A DNA stretch of 64,000 nt from Spongiimicrobium salis (GTDB taxonomy: Bacteria; Bacteroidota; Bacteroidia; Flavobacteriales; Flavobacteriaceae): positions 434,001 through 498,000 of the forward strand of contig NZ_JBHEQA010000003.1 in assembly GCF_043678055.1 (NCBI RefSeq), given 5' to 3'. The notes under the pieces were generated by a model. The model ran no database searches. It was not told where the DNA came from and saw only the letters and a program-made list of their open reading frames with translations. Position numbers and translations under genes: made by a program. Shown one piece after another: positions 13,401 through 24,251 of the stretch (position 1 is its first letter; each line of letters begins with the position of its first letter).

Positions 13401-13630
13401 AAATGGTTATCTAAATATCGTTTTGCTCCCCGTTTCTTTATCTTTTTCTCCAAAAGCAATGCTTCAGAGCGATTGGAAACTTCCAGTTGCAAAACCAACT
13501 TCCAAGGGTTTCCACTCTTTGTAGATGGAACATTTCCCTTGTTATGTCTTATCAATCTTTTTTTGATATCTGCAGTTTGACCCACATAATATCTTGAACG
13601 TTTTTCACTATGCAATATGTACACCCACAT
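13391..13630 (-). CDS. GIY-YIG nuclease, copy 2
   Basis: 79 residues, differing from copy 1 at only a few positions (for example LHSEK for LYSEK, ADIKK for ADIEK, GNPWK for GAPWK). All family motifs are kept, so it should be active. Its end again lies in tRNA-Pro sequence, here the truncated copy at 13350-13400. The near identity shows a recent tandem duplication of the nuclease-tRNA unit. Confidence 0.85.
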   Translation of the reverse strand: MWVYILHSEKRSRYYVGQTADIKKRLIRHNKGNVPSTKSGNPWKLVLQLEVSNRSEALLLEKKIKKRGAKRYLDNHFGV

Positions 13631-13661
13631 ATTTACAGTCTTTTCGCGTGGTCACGCCTCT

Positions 13662-13836
13662 AGCGTGACGACCTCCGCGTCCCTAACGCGGCGCGATAAC
13701 CGGGCGAGACCTGCCACGCTATGCGTGGTGCACCCCCAAATGGTTATCTAAATATCGTTTTGCACCTCGTTTCTTTATCTTTTTCTTCAAAAGCAAGGCT
13801 TCGGAGCGATTGGAAACTTCTAGTTGCAAAACCAAT
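13662..13836 (-). pseudogene. Decayed third copy: tRNA-Pro remnant plus 3' fragment of GIY-YIG gene
   Basis: The tRNA part (about 13669-13735) keeps the anticodon arm and variable region. Its D region and acceptor are broken by a CCACGC-TAT-GCGTGG hairpin insert. The nuclease part (13737-13836) keeps only about 33 codons of the C-terminal end, then diverges at the position where the other copies continue. The same GTCACGC / GCGTGAC hairpin precedes it. It is the oldest unit of the tandem set. Confidence 0.75.
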
Positions 13837-13904
13837 TTTTCAGGCTGCAAAGATAGTATAATCTTTCTGAAAAAAAATAGCTTTAATACGGAATAAAAGC
13901 AAAA

Positions 13905-13930
13905 GGAACGTTAAATATGCTTAACGTTCC
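13905..13930 (-). terminator. Terminator of the giant adhesin gene
   Basis: A perfect 10-bp stem, GGAACGTTAA / TTAACGTTCC, with a six-base loop lies 32 bases after the adhesin stop codon. On the minus strand it is followed by a T-rich run. Confidence 0.8.
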
Positions 13931-13961
13931 TTTTCTATACTTTTTATATTGAATTTAAACT

Positions 13962-16900
13962 TTATCGATACAAGGTAAAATGGCCAACATATTGCTGTTT
14001 ATCCCGATCATTGGCATTGACCACATACCAGTAATCTCCCGTAGGCAACTCCTTACCTTCATAGGTGCCATCCCATTCTGAAACGTTATCCAATACGGCC
14101 ACTACCCTTCCGTAGCGGTCATATATTTTCACTTCGAGGTTCGGGAAGAACTCACGGTTTCGTGGGAAGAAAACATCATTCTGATTATCGCCATCTGGGG
14201 TAAAGAAATCAGGGATATCCAACATACCATCAAAATCAAATGGGAAGACCACCATAGCCTCACAACCATTCTGATCTACTACGCGAATAGTCACCGTTGC
14301 ATCTTCGGTAATATTAAACACATTATCGCTTCCTGTAGAGGCTCCTTGGAAGAAGAATTCATATCCTCCAAAACCACCGGTAACAGTAGCTGTAATTTCA
14401 TCCGGACCTGTTTTTTCAGCGGTCAAGGTCAATGGATCATAAGCATCTATTGTAAATTCGACAAAAGTGGCGCATCCATTTTCATGATAAATATATACCG
14501 TATGATCTCCCGCAGGAAGGTCGCCCCAAGTACGTTGCGTTCCTGCCACTGCAATATCATCTACATCCAGGGAGAACAGTACTCTTGGCAATACGCCATT
14601 ATCCTGCATCTCAACCGTGACTGTACTATTTGGAAAAATTCCTTCACAACCATATTGCGGAATTGCGGTTGCGGCCAGATCCACCCCTAATTCAATAGGA
14701 ATGATCACATTGGCAGTACATCCATTGGCATCCCTAATGAAGACCACATGGGTATTTACCGGTAAATTGTCATAGAACAAGTTATCGTTACGTACAAAAT
14801 CCGCATCATCAGAAGAATTCAAACTTGTTTCATAATACGATACCAGGGTTATTGGATCTACAAAAGGAGTACCTCCTGTAATCGTCAATTGTGCGGTTCC
14901 ATCGGCAAATCCTATACATGTTTCATCGGTTTCCACAGAGGATGCTGTTAATTCGTTAGGTTCACTGATCGTCAAGGTCGTTAATTCAGAACATCCTTGG
15001 GAATCTTGTATTAGAATGTCATAATTGCCAGCCGCCAAATCGGTAAAGGTATACTGTCCCGGTGTGGTAGGGTCACTAAAGAATTCATTAAAATTCGGTG
15101 AAATAGCGAATTGCAATAATCCTTCTCCCCCGCTGGTTACTTCTATAGTAATACTACCATCGGTCTCTCCATTACAAGAAACTGGTGTGGCTATCTCTGT
15201 AAATACTATTGGAGCCGGACGCACAATTTCATAAGGCCCTTCCACATCGCCACAAGTAAGACCACTGGTCACTGTAACATAATATGCAGTTCCTTCTGGT
15301 AAGCCTTCAAAAGTTCCATCAGTTTGCGGTCCCCGTACTAGTGTAGCACTGGCATTGGGATTGAATGGATCAGCTCCAGGATCTCCCATATACAATCTAA
15401 AGCTATTGTTTCCAACACCTCCGGAAGCAAAAGATTCTATTCGTCCATCAGTTTCAGAGGCACAGGAGATATCATCCGGTAAATTTACAACAAGATCCAA
15501 ATTCTGTGCATCGATCAATGTTAATCCATTGGAACGTACCACATCACAGGTGTTTCCAGTATTGATCTTCCGTACATCATACTGATAAAAACCAGGTCCA
15601 CCACTAATTAATATGGAGGTTATCCCCGCTCCCATAGATATGAAAGGATCATTGATCGGGTCAGGTGTATTTACAGGCCGGTATTCATAATCAAAACCAA
15701 CTTCAGGATTCTCTATACTCAATTGCATTTGTCCTTGACCTCCACATCCAGGCGCTTGAACTTGCACCAAATTTGGAATAATTGGCGGCGGTGGATCTAC
15801 AAAATAAGGCACGGTAACACCTATACAGCCAAAACTGGACGATATCTCTATAGCGTACCATCCTGCACTCAGGTATCCTTCTCCAGAGGCACCAATAAAA
15901 GTTGGGGTACTTTGAAGACCACTTCTAGATACCTCATCCGTAATATCATTGCTTCCCAAATAAATCAATTGATAGATATATCCGGCACCGGGAACACCTC
16001 CTGTAGCACCAGGAGTTGCAGTGATTGCATCTCCCGTTGTTGGGTCATAAGCTTCCAAGACCGCATTATTTCCAGCAGGACACACTAGAGCCTGAGGTTC
16101 ACGTATTCCAGCCTGAATCGGAGGGATAGCTGCCAGCGTAATATCAAAAGAAGTCTGACATCCTTCAATATCCCGATATTCTATTCTATAATTTCCACTG
16201 CTTAGGTTTTCAAAATCATTTTGATTGGAATAGGCTACAATTTCATTATAGGTTCCGGTACCATCATCCAACAATAAGCGATATTCATAAGGGGCAATAT
16301 CCCATCCACCGGTCAATGAAGCTTGTATTCTACCTGTATTGTCATTACAGCTTACATTACCCACTTCTATAGCATCTGGTACCAAAGGTCCATTAGGCGT
16401 ACGTATGGTGGCTAAATTACTGACTGCCGGACAGAAAGGATCTCCCGTAGAGGCAATACGAACCACGAAATTTCCTCCCGGCAAACCGCTTATTCTTGCA
16501 AGATCGCCATTGATATCAGGGAAGTTTGCAGTATCAAAAGTTCCTGTTACTCCTGTAGAGGTTTCTGCTCCACTGGTATCTCTTTCGAATACTTCATAGG
16601 TATACACTCCAACATAGTCCGTTACTTCTATAAACAGGGCACCATTGTTATCCCCTGCACAAATAATCGGACTTGCCTCTTGTATGTTCACCGTAGGCAC
16701 AACAGGATCGTTGACCGTGTGCAATGGCAATGGATAGTCACATCCATTTGGGCTATTATCACGAATTACAAATAAGTAATCTCCCGCAACAGGTAGAGAT
16801 ACATCTACAAAGTTGTCTCCAGGCGTATTGGTCACGGGCAATACCGTAGCCACCGAATTCGTCATTACGGTAAAATCAGTAGTTCCTGCAACGGTAATAC

Positions 16901-19900
16901 GAACAATCTCATTATCCCTGCAATTCAAGGAAGTGATATTGGTGATTGTAGGTACCACATCGGATGGCGGATTAATCGTGGGCAAGCTAAATTGCGCTTG
17001 ACATCCATTCCCATCAATGGCGTATACCGTTATATTCTGTGGAGCACCATTGTCTATAATTTCAAAAGTATTTCCAAGTTGGTAATTTTCAAAACCAGTA
17101 ATACTGTATTGGTATCCTCCCGCAGCTGTTCCCGGGTCTACAATGTTTACTGTAATTATCGTGGAACTAAATCTATTTGATCCAACCTCACATGTAAAAT
17201 CAGGGGCACTTGCGGAAATGGAGAAGGGAACGGGCTCAGTGATTTCAATAAGACCGGAAAGCACATTACAATTTCTTGCGGTAACCACATCCACTTCATA
17301 ACGCCCTGGCGCCAAGCCCGTAAAGGAACCTGTACCATTATTGGTAATTAAAGCTCTGGTATCAAAATTTAAAAGTCGATAATCTATTGGCGTATCCACA
17401 TCGGTACCACTTCGTAATAAAATATCAATACTACCATCATCAAATCCATTACAGGATACATCTTGATCGATCACATTATCAATAATCGGCACTACCGCAG
17501 CATCTAAATTAATATTATCCACTAGGAAGGTACAGGCACCACCTGCATCGGAAACAAGGTTATCCGTGACCATAACTTGGTATGCTCCTGGTGGATATCC
17601 CGTAAATATTCCTGTTAAGTTTGTCGTAATCAGTGTGCCACCTCCATCTCTCAATTCAAAAGTAAAGTCGCCACTACCTCCAGTGGTAGTGATGGTAATT
17701 TCGCCATCGGCACTATTACATGTAGGCATCGTAGAAAAATCTCCGGAGGCTGCCAAGAATTCAAAAACTTCAGCAGTTCCCGTACTTGTACAACCATTGA
17801 TGTCTACAACGTCCACTACATAAGTCCCAGGGCTATTTACCGTAAAGGTTACGGTAATTGGGGCCGTTGGTGGATTTAATGGATCGGTATTCACCGTTTG
17901 ACTTACACCTCCAAGAGTAAAAGTTGGACTATTGGTAGTCGCGGGCATACTCACTTCAATATCAAAAGTAGTCGTGGTTACATCACATTGGTTATTCACC
18001 AAAAATGTTGGTGCGGGCAAAATAGGATCTACCTGTATAATGGTAGCAATATCAAAAGAAGTACATCCACTGACATCCCTCACATATACATCATAATTTC
18101 CTGGGGGTGCCGTAAAGGTTGTTGCCGTGGTAAAATCTGCAGGAACCGGGGCTACTCCATCAGGAACAAAGGCAAAGGTATAAGGACCTCCTGCGCCACC
18201 ATTTCCTTGAACCGTTATTTGTCCATCCGCGTTACAATTGGCGGGTATTGTGGCTAAAATATCGATAGATGGGAGGTTTTGATCAATGGTAATACCCGTA
18301 GCATCATTACAATTATCGGTTAAGTCGGTTACAATGACCTGATAATTCCCTGGTAAGGTCTCATAGGTATTGGCGTATGGTGGCGACACGTTAATTGGAC
18401 TTTCAATAGTAATCCGTGTTCCATCATCGGTATTCAATAATTCAATGACCAAATCGCTACCCGGTGCAAAACCTGTAACTTCATAACTAATTTGCCCATT
18501 TCTATTTACATCACAGAATCCAGCGGTCGATGTAGCCGTAATATCTAAAGTTGTTGGACCATCAATGGGAGGTATCTCATCAAAATAGATACAACCCGTA
18601 GCCGTATCGGTTACTTCCACCGTATAGGTTACGCCAAATTGCAAGCCCGTAAAAGTATGTCTTCGTGGTAATGCAGGACTTCCATTAGGCGTTACGGGAG
18701 GATTGGGATCTCCGACCAAACGGATTAAGAAAGGTCCTGTTCCGCCAACAATATCCACCGTATTGCTAAACCCTGTCACATCACAAGTAGGTAGTGGCAT
18801 AGGTAAGGGAACCACATCCACAACGGCTTGCGTTACGGTGACCGTATCTTCATCACGACATCCAAGGCTATCTATAGTGACCACGGTGTAGGTTCCGGGC
18901 GCTAAATTCGAAAATGTCTCGTTGGTACTGGATGTTGGTCCTATTCTGGCTATTTCAACACCAAATTGATCTTCCAAAATATAGGTATAATCAGGTGTAC
19001 CTCCAGTAACTGCAGTCACCTGTACCTGACCTTCTACGGTACCTGTATTACAAGTGGCCGTGATATCCGTGACCGTGGCATCTGGCGGAGGTGTGGCGTC
19101 CACTGGGATGGTTACCGAAATTACCCCCGTATCACATCCTCTGGCATCCCGAACTACATATTCGTAAGTCTGCCCTCCGGTCAATCCGGAATATAAGGTT
19201 TGATCGGTAAATGTACCCGTTAGTGTTCCTGCAAGTCCAAAATCGACCTCAAAAGGCGGAACTCCGCTGGAAGCCGTAGGAATAATGCGAATACTACCAT
19301 TATTGGGATCGCTACAGCTTGAAGGTGTCAATTGATGCGTTGCACTGATATTCACCGGTGGATCAAGTACCAAGGGGTTCGAAGTGGCGACACAACCTTC
19401 GTTATCCGTAATTCTAAAAACATAGGTTCCAGGAACGGCCGTATCAAAAAAGAAGGTATTTGCCGTTAAGGGTTGTGGCGCTCCAAAAGTGGCACCATTA
19501 TCATCACTTATTTCATATTGTTTTGGTCCGGTTCCAGATAAATACCCTCCTCGGGCCCGTACACGGATTCTACCTGGAGCACCACCACAGGGAATTTCCG
19601 TATCTAAATCCAAAATGGCCCGTAAAGCACCATTGATCGTCACATTTATGGAATCGGAACAATTATTGGCATCGACTACTTCAACGGTATAGTTTCCAGG
19701 AGAAATATTATTGAATACCGGACTCGCTTGTAGCGGACCATTGTTAATGCGGTATTGAAAAGGCCCTGCAGCTGTCCCAGCCGTTGCGGTAACCGCAATG
19801 GTAGCCCCTGTTACGGGGTCAAAACAACGATTGGTGAGTGCCGCGTCCAAAGCTATGGTTGGAGGATCTATAGGAGTAAGTGTAAAATCAAATGTAGCTG

Positions 19901-22499
19901 TACACCCTTCTGCATCTGTAACAGTAAGGGTATAGTCCCCAGCTTGTGAAAGATTACTAAAAGTTATTCCGGACTGCGGCCCTACTGTTGTAGTTCCATC
20001 TGGATACGCTAAACTATATCTGTTTCCTCCCCAACCTCCGTTAGCATTGGCAACTACTCGCCCTACATTGGAATTGGCACAGCTCATATCAGTAACGTTT
20101 CCTGTAAGACTCAAAGGTGTGGTAGGTTCTTCTATGGTAATACTAGCCGTATCCGTACATCCCGTATCTACATCGGTTACCGTAATCGTATAGGTTCCTG
20201 CTCCGGAAGGTGGCAAAGTCACTGTTCCGTTATTTTGAGGACCCCCAGTTATGGTTCCGTTAATATCGTAGGTATAATTGGTAGCAAAACCATCAATAAT
20301 AAAAGTACCACTACCGTCTGTGGCCCCTGTACATACCCTGGTATCTCCACCCGATTGTACCCTAGCCCTAATAGAGCTGATCACAGCTGGAGTAAAGCTA
20401 TCGGTATAAAAACATCCATTGGCATCCGTAATTCTAAACTGATAGGCCGTATTGGTATTTAAGCCCACAAACGTATCATTAGCACCATTATCAATACTTA
20501 CAGGACTAATAACTTCATAACGGACGATAGGAGCATTGCTTGTTGGAGTTAACTGTACATCGGTGGTTCCTGCCGCACAATTGATGTTACTCTGGGCAAA
20601 TGCAATATCGGTTGGAGGATCCACATCTAAAATGGTAATTGGAGTAAGTTCCAAACGGCACCCACCACTATCTCGTATAATAGGAGTATAGGTTCCCGGA
20701 GCTAAGTTAGTATAGAGGGTTTGTGTTGAAAAATTGGCGGGATCATCTCCAGATATACTAAAAACGTACCCACTACCGGCTCCTCCACTAAAAGGGCCTA
20801 TAAATTCAATAATTCCGCCATCAGTGCCTCCGGCAGCGTTACATACTAAATCTTGATTTTTTACTGCATTCCCGGAAATGGCACCAACGCTATTCACCGT
20901 GATACTAGCAGGTATGGTAAAAATACAATTGAAACTTCCCTGTTCGTACAGCACTTGAATGGAATTGTAGGTGCCTGCTGGAACGGTCAATAAAGGGTTT
21001 GTGCTCCAGGGGTCTGCCGGATCGGCCCTAAAACTTAAATTATATCCTCTGGCATCCACAATAGTAATATCCAATTTGGCTCCTCCGTTAGTACAGGTGC
21101 CATCAATACCGGCTACAGTGACGTCAGGGGGTATTAATTCTTCCACATTTGCGGAAGCCGTGATCATACAGCCATTACTGTCAGTTATCACAAAGTCATA
21201 TGCGCCTGCGGTAGTCACATTATAAGTTGTATCGGTGGTGTATGGAGCTGCTGAATTCCCTCCATCACTCACCGTGAACGTATACGGAGGAACACCTCCT
21301 GAAGTTCTTACGATAATATCTACATCATTCGCGCCACAAGTAGGATCGGCACTTAAACTATTATTTACTTCAGTAGAGGCTGCAAGTGCAACGATACCAT
21401 CTCCAATAATGATAGGGTTTCCTCCCGTATCAAAATCCTGTCTTGGTGCAGGAATCCCATTTGCCGGGTCTCCAGTACATTGTTGTGTTTCAACTTGAAC
21501 ACTATAGGTACCAAAACCTACGGCACTAAACGTATAAGGATTATCCGGAATAAAGGTGGTAAACTCTTGAGGCACACCATTCTCATCCAATAAGGTATAG
21601 CGATAAGGTCCTGGAACGTCTGTAACGTCAACAGTAATAGAACCCGTTTCTCCAAAACATTGTGCATCGGTGAAGGTAACATCAATGCCAATATCCAATT
21701 GTTCGATCACAATAGGCTCATAGGGGTATTCACAAGTGTTTGCCGTTCCTGCCAATCTCGCTTGAACGATATAGGTACCGGGGGTCAATCCATTAAAAAT
21801 AGGAGAAGATTGCCAAGGTCCAAATCCACTACCATCGTCAATACTATATTCGTAGGCACTGGAAAGGTTCGTAATCTGTATTCTTCCATCGACTCCACAG
21901 ATAAAATCGGTTTTTACAAAAGTCTGGGTAATGGTACTTTTCTTTACCTTAAAGTAAAAGAAAGATCCTCCATCCACACGAACGCGAAATTCCCCTCCGG
22001 TTGCGGACGAGATCGTACTTGCATCTAAAACAAAACTAGAAGCTGTGCTTATGGGAGCAGACCAACAGCTATTTGAGGTATTGGCACAATCGTCATTCAC
22101 ATCAAATGTACAGCCGCCTCCTGGGTTAAATTGTTGCCATTCGTAATTGGTTCCGGCCTGACTAAGGGTAATAATTCTATCATCAAAATCCCCGCAGAGG
22201 TTATAGCGGGCCACCGTACTACCATCATTCGCACATATGACTTCCTCATCTGCCCCTTGGATGATGGTCATAAACATCGCAGCATTTGCATTTGCCGCTG
22301 TACTAAAATTACTTTTGGTGGATGCTTTTACGTCCTTCTTCGAAGTCGCTTCAGAAGTGTCCTTTGTCTTGCGTATAGCCGCCGTTACTTCAGCTAAGAA
22401 CCCATATACATTGGTATTGGCTAATGCAGAAGTACCTACTATTGAAATGAAGACCAATAGCAAGGAGTAGGCGATATACCTTCTTTTTCTTGGGAGCAT
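13962..22499 (-). CDS. Giant SprB-repeat-like surface protein with T9SS type B C-terminal domain
   Basis: 2845 residues. It starts with a signal peptide (RRYIAYSLLLVFISIVGTSA). Most of the length consists of dozens of imperfect repeats of about 75-90 residues. Each unit typically has a Cys near its start (SCNGETDGSITIEVTSGG), a middle Y-x-F/Y segment, an F-x-x-L-x-x-G-x-Y turn and an ending DxxGC, the pattern of SprB repeats. The final 90 residues (IPDFFTPDGDNQNDVF through KIYDRYGRVV) are the gliding-motility-associated CHU_C type B sorting domain. It should be exported by the type IX system and displayed on the surface, serving in adhesion or gliding. It is transcribed alone, with its own terminator. 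Confidence 0.93.
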   Translation of the reverse strand: MLPRKRRYIAYSLLLVFISIVGTSALANTNVYGFLAEVTAAIRKTKDTSEATSKKDVKASTKSNFSTAANANAAMFMTIIQGADEEVICANDGSTVARYNLCGDFDDRIITLSQAGTNYEWQQFNPGGGCTFDVNDDCANTSNSCWSAPISTASSFVLDASTISSATGGEFRVRVDGGSFFYFKVKKSTITQTFVKTDFICGVDGRIQITNLSSAYEYSIDDGSGFGPWQSSPIFNGLTPGTYIVQARLAGTANTCEYPYEPIVIEQLDIGIDVTFTDAQCFGETGSITVDVTDVPGPYRYTLLDENGVPQEFTTFIPDNPYTFSAVGFGTYSVQVETQQCTGDPANGIPAPRQDFDTGGNPIIIGDGIVALAASTEVNNSLSADPTCGANDVDIIVRTSGGVPPYTFTVSDGGNSAAPYTTDTTYNVTTAGAYDFVITDSNGCMITASANVEELIPPDVTVAGIDGTCTNGGAKLDITIVDARGYNLSFRADPADPWSTNPLLTVPAGTYNSIQVLYEQGSFNCIFTIPASITVNSVGAISGNAVKNQDLVCNAAGGTDGGIIEFIGPFSGGAGSGYVFSISGDDPANFSTQTLYTNLAPGTYTPIIRDSGGCRLELTPITILDVDPPTDIAFAQSNINCAAGTTDVQLTPTSNAPIVRYEVISPVSIDNGANDTFVGLNTNTAYQFRITDANGCFYTDSFTPAVISSIRARVQSGGDTRVCTGATDGSGTFIIDGFATNYTYDINGTITGGPQNNGTVTLPPSGAGTYTITVTDVDTGCTDTASITIEEPTTPLSLTGNVTDMSCANSNVGRVVANANGGWGGNRYSLAYPDGTTTVGPQSGITFSNLSQAGDYTLTVTDAEGCTATFDFTLTPIDPPTIALDAALTNRCFDPVTGATIAVTATAGTAAGPFQYRINNGPLQASPVFNNISPGNYTVEVVDANNCSDSINVTINGALRAILDLDTEIPCGGAPGRIRVRARGGYLSGTGPKQYEISDDNGATFGAPQPLTANTFFFDTAVPGTYVFRITDNEGCVATSNPLVLDPPVNISATHQLTPSSCSDPNNGSIRIIPTASSGVPPFEVDFGLAGTLTGTFTDQTLYSGLTGGQTYEYVVRDARGCDTGVISVTIPVDATPPPDATVTDITATCNTGTVEGQVQVTAVTGGTPDYTYILEDQFGVEIARIGPTSSTNETFSNLAPGTYTVVTIDSLGCRDEDTVTVTQAVVDVVPLPMPLPTCDVTGFSNTVDIVGGTGPFLIRLVGDPNPPVTPNGSPALPRRHTFTGLQFGVTYTVEVTDTATGCIYFDEIPPIDGPTTLDITATSTAGFCDVNRNGQISYEVTGFAPGSDLVIELLNTDDGTRITIESPINVSPPYANTYETLPGNYQVIVTDLTDNCNDATGITIDQNLPSIDILATIPANCNADGQITVQGNGGAGGPYTFAFVPDGVAPVPADFTTATTFTAPPGNYDVYVRDVSGCTSFDIATIIQVDPILPAPTFLVNNQCDVTTTTFDIEVSMPATTNSPTFTLGGVSQTVNTDPLNPPTAPITVTFTVNSPGTYVVDVVDINGCTSTGTAEVFEFLAASGDFSTMPTCNSADGEITITTTGGSGDFTFELRDGGGTLITTNLTGIFTGYPPGAYQVMVTDNLVSDAGGACTFLVDNINLDAAVVPIIDNVIDQDVSCNGFDDGSIDILLRSGTDVDTPIDYRLLNFDTRALITNNGTGSFTGLAPGRYEVDVVTARNCNVLSGLIEITEPVPFSISASAPDFTCEVGSNRFSSTIITVNIVDPGTAAGGYQYSITGFENYQLGNTFEIIDNGAPQNITVYAIDGNGCQAQFSLPTINPPSDVVPTITNITSLNCRDNEIVRITVAGTTDFTVMTNSVATVLPVTNTPGDNFVDVSLPVAGDYLFVIRDNSPNGCDYPLPLHTVNDPVVPTVNIQEASPIICAGDNNGALFIEVTDYVGVYTYEVFERDTSGAETSTGVTGTFDTANFPDINGDLARISGLPGGNFVVRIASTGDPFCPAVSNLATIRTPNGPLVPDAIEVGNVSCNDNTGRIQASLTGGWDIAPYEYRLLLDDGTGTYNEIVAYSNQNDFENLSSGNYRIEYRDIEGCQTSFDITLAAIPPIQAGIREPQALVCPAGNNAVLEAYDPTTGDAITATPGATGGVPGAGYIYQLIYLGSNDITDEVSRSGLQSTPTFIGASGEGYLSAGWYAIEISSSFGCIGVTVPYFVDPPPPIIPNLVQVQAPGCGGQGQMQLSIENPEVGFDYEYRPVNTPDPINDPFISMGAGITSILISGGPGFYQYDVRKINTGNTCDVVRSNGLTLIDAQNLDLVVNLPDDISCASETDGRIESFASGGVGNNSFRLYMGDPGADPFNPNASATLVRGPQTDGTFEGLPEGTAYYVTVTSGLTCGDVEGPYEIVRPAPIVFTEIATPVSCNGETDGSITIEVTSGGEGLLQFAISPNFNEFFSDPTTPGQYTFTDLAAGNYDILIQDSQGCSELTTLTISEPNELTASSVETDETCIGFADGTAQLTITGGTPFVDPITLVSYYETSLNSSDDADFVRNDNLFYDNLPVNTHVVFIRDANGCTANVIIPIELGVDLAATAIPQYGCEGIFPNSTVTVEMQDNGVLPRVLFSLDVDDIAVAGTQRTWGDLPAGDHTVYIYHENGCATFVEFTIDAYDPLTLTAEKTGPDEITATVTGGFGGYEFFFQGASTGSDNVFNITEDATVTIRVVDQNGCEAMVVFPFDFDGMLDIPDFFTPDGDNQNDVFFPRNREFFPNLEVKIYDRYGRVVAVLDNVSEWDGTYEGKELPTGDYWYVVNANDRDKQQYVGHFTLYR

Positions 22500-22652
22500 A
22501 GGTTAAGTCGTATTTAAGAGAATACCTAGGATTTGGGAGCCTGAATATCCTCAAAGTAATGGTTTATACTTATATTTTCTCTTTATCTTTAGCCTGTTTA
22601 CAGCCAGAATTATACATTTGAACTAACTAATTATACCTTTTAACGTATATAG

Positions 22653-23774
22653 ATGAAAAAAAGTATTGCCATTTTGTATTTTTTCGTTGTACTGTCGAAT
22701 TCTTCTTGTGGCCAAAGAGCAGAAAACAAAGTAAATCTTCCTACAACTTCCACCTTTTCCGCGAATCTATTGGTAGGAGGAATCCAAATTCCGTGGGGCA
22801 TAGCATTCTTACCAGATAATAGTTTATTGATTACGGATAAAGTAGGAGATATATTCCATTTTAAAGATGGACAAAAGACAGAAATTGCCAATGTTCCCAA
22901 CATATATTTAAGAGGTCAAGGAGGGTTAATGGATATAGAATTGCATCCGAATTATTCCGAAAATGGATGGATTTATATCTCCTATGCATCTTCCGAGGGT
23001 CCTGGAAAAGGTGGTCATACGGCTATTATGAGAGCTCGCCTAAAGGACGGCAGTCTTATGGACCATGAAATTTTATACAAAGCAAGCCCAAATACCAGTC
23101 GAGGTCAACATTTTGGATCCCGTTTGGTATTTGATGATGATGGCTATCTCTTTTTCTCCATTGGAGAACGGGGACAGCGCGATGTCAATCCTCAGGATAT
23201 CACCAAGGACGGCGGGAAAATATACCGACTCCACGATGACGGCTCCATTCCTAAAGACAATCCTTTTGTAAATCAAAAAAATGCAAAAAAAGCCATTTAT
23301 AGTTATGGGCACAGAAATCCCCAAGGTTTGGTAAAACATCCACGTACCGGTGCCATTTGGGACCATGAACATGGGCCTAGAGGTGGGGATGAAATCAATA
23401 TCATCCAAAAAGGAAAAAACTACGGTTGGCCCCTGGTGACCTATGGTGTAAATTATAGTGGCACTACAATTACCGATAAAACGGAAATGCCAGGAATGGT
23501 ACAACCTATTCATTATTGGACACCGTCAATAGCCCCCAGTGGAATGGCCTTTGTTAGCTCTGATAAATATCCCGATTGGAACCAGAATCTGTTGGTGGGT
23601 TCGCTTTCCTTTCAGTATTTGGAGCGCTTGGAACTTGAGGGTGAAAAAGTGGTATATCGCGAAAAATTAATGGAAGGGTTAGGTCGTGTTCGTGTGGTTC
23701 GTCAAGGACCAGACGGCTATATTTATGTAGGTATTGAAGGCAAAGGCGTCTATAAATTAATCCCCAAAAAGTAA
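22653..23774 (+). CDS. PQQ-dependent sugar (aldose) dehydrogenase, lipoprotein
   Basis: 373 residues. The N-terminus is a lipoprotein signal with the lipobox before Cys 19 (VVLSNSSC). The remainder is a six-bladed glucose/sorbosone dehydrogenase propeller: IPWGIAFLPDNSLLITDK, GGLMDIELHPNY, the conserved GQHFGSRLVFDDDGYLFFS, YSYGHRNPQGL and HEHGPRGGDEIN, which hold the catalytic His and PQQ/Ca ligands. It would oxidise aldoses in the periplasm or on a membrane surface. The cytochrome c gene 65 bases downstream is a natural electron acceptor, and the two are probably co-transcribed. Confidence 0.92.
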   Translation: MKKSIAILYFFVVLSNSSCGQRAENKVNLPTTSTFSANLLVGGIQIPWGIAFLPDNSLLITDKVGDIFHFKDGQKTEIANVPNIYLRGQGGLMDIELHPNYSENGWIYISYASSEGPGKGGHTAIMRARLKDGSLMDHEILYKASPNTSRGQHFGSRLVFDDDGYLFFSIGERGQRDVNPQDITKDGGKIYRLHDDGSIPKDNPFVNQKNAKKAIYSYGHRNPQGLVKHPRTGAIWDHEHGPRGGDEINIIQKGKNYGWPLVTYGVNYSGTTITDKTEMPGMVQPIHYWTPSIAPSGMAFVSSDKYPDWNQNLLVGSLSFQYLERLELEGEKVVYREKLMEGLGRVRVVRQGPDGYIYVGIEGKGVYKLIPKK

Positions 23775-23838
23775 GTTTTCTATTTGTTTTGAGACCATTT
23801 AGGGGTATCGCAGCTATAGTGGTGTTAAAACAAAACCT

Positions 23839-24243
23839 ATGAAGATCTTCATTTTATTCTACTTTGCCCTTGTATCCATAATGGCTATTTTCACACTTCC
23901 CCAAGACAAAGCATTTCAAAAGAGTATAGAGCGGGGAACCGGCTTATACAAGAAGAAATGTGCGGTTTGCCATCATAAAAAAGGGATTGGAAAAGGCAAA
24001 AACTTCCCTCCTTTGGCAGGGTCAGACTTCCTATTAAACAATAGAGAGGCTAGTATTAAAGGTGTAAAATACGGATTTACAGAGCCGCTAACGGTAAACG
24101 GGAATGTGTACAAAAAAGCGATGAAACCGGTAAAATTGTCGGATACTGAAATTGCCGATGTTTTGAATTTCATATTGAATTCCTGGGGAAATTCGGATCA
24201 GACTATGATTACGGAAGCCGAGGTTGCCCAGATTTCGGAATAG
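23839..24243 (+). CDS. Class I cytochrome c
   Basis: 134 residues with an N-terminal signal or anchor segment (IFILFYFALVSIMAIF) and one haem c site, KKCAVCHHKKGIGKG. A distal Met is expected in the AMKPVKLSDTEIADVLNFIL segment. It is a small periplasmic electron carrier following the PQQ dehydrogenase, which it most likely re-oxidises. It converges with murQ, the stop codons lying nine bases apart. Confidence 0.92.
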   Translation: MKIFILFYFALVSIMAIFTLPQDKAFQKSIERGTGLYKKKCAVCHHKKGIGKGKNFPPLAGSDFLLNNREASIKGVKYGFTEPLTVNGNVYKKAMKPVKLSDTEIADVLNFILNSWGNSDQTMITEAEVAQISE

Positions 24244-24251
24244 TTGTGGGT

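Noticed and set aside
14346..22470. Many plus-strand frames opposite the giant adhesin
   Set aside because: They are antisense shadows of a repetitive coding region without independent support.
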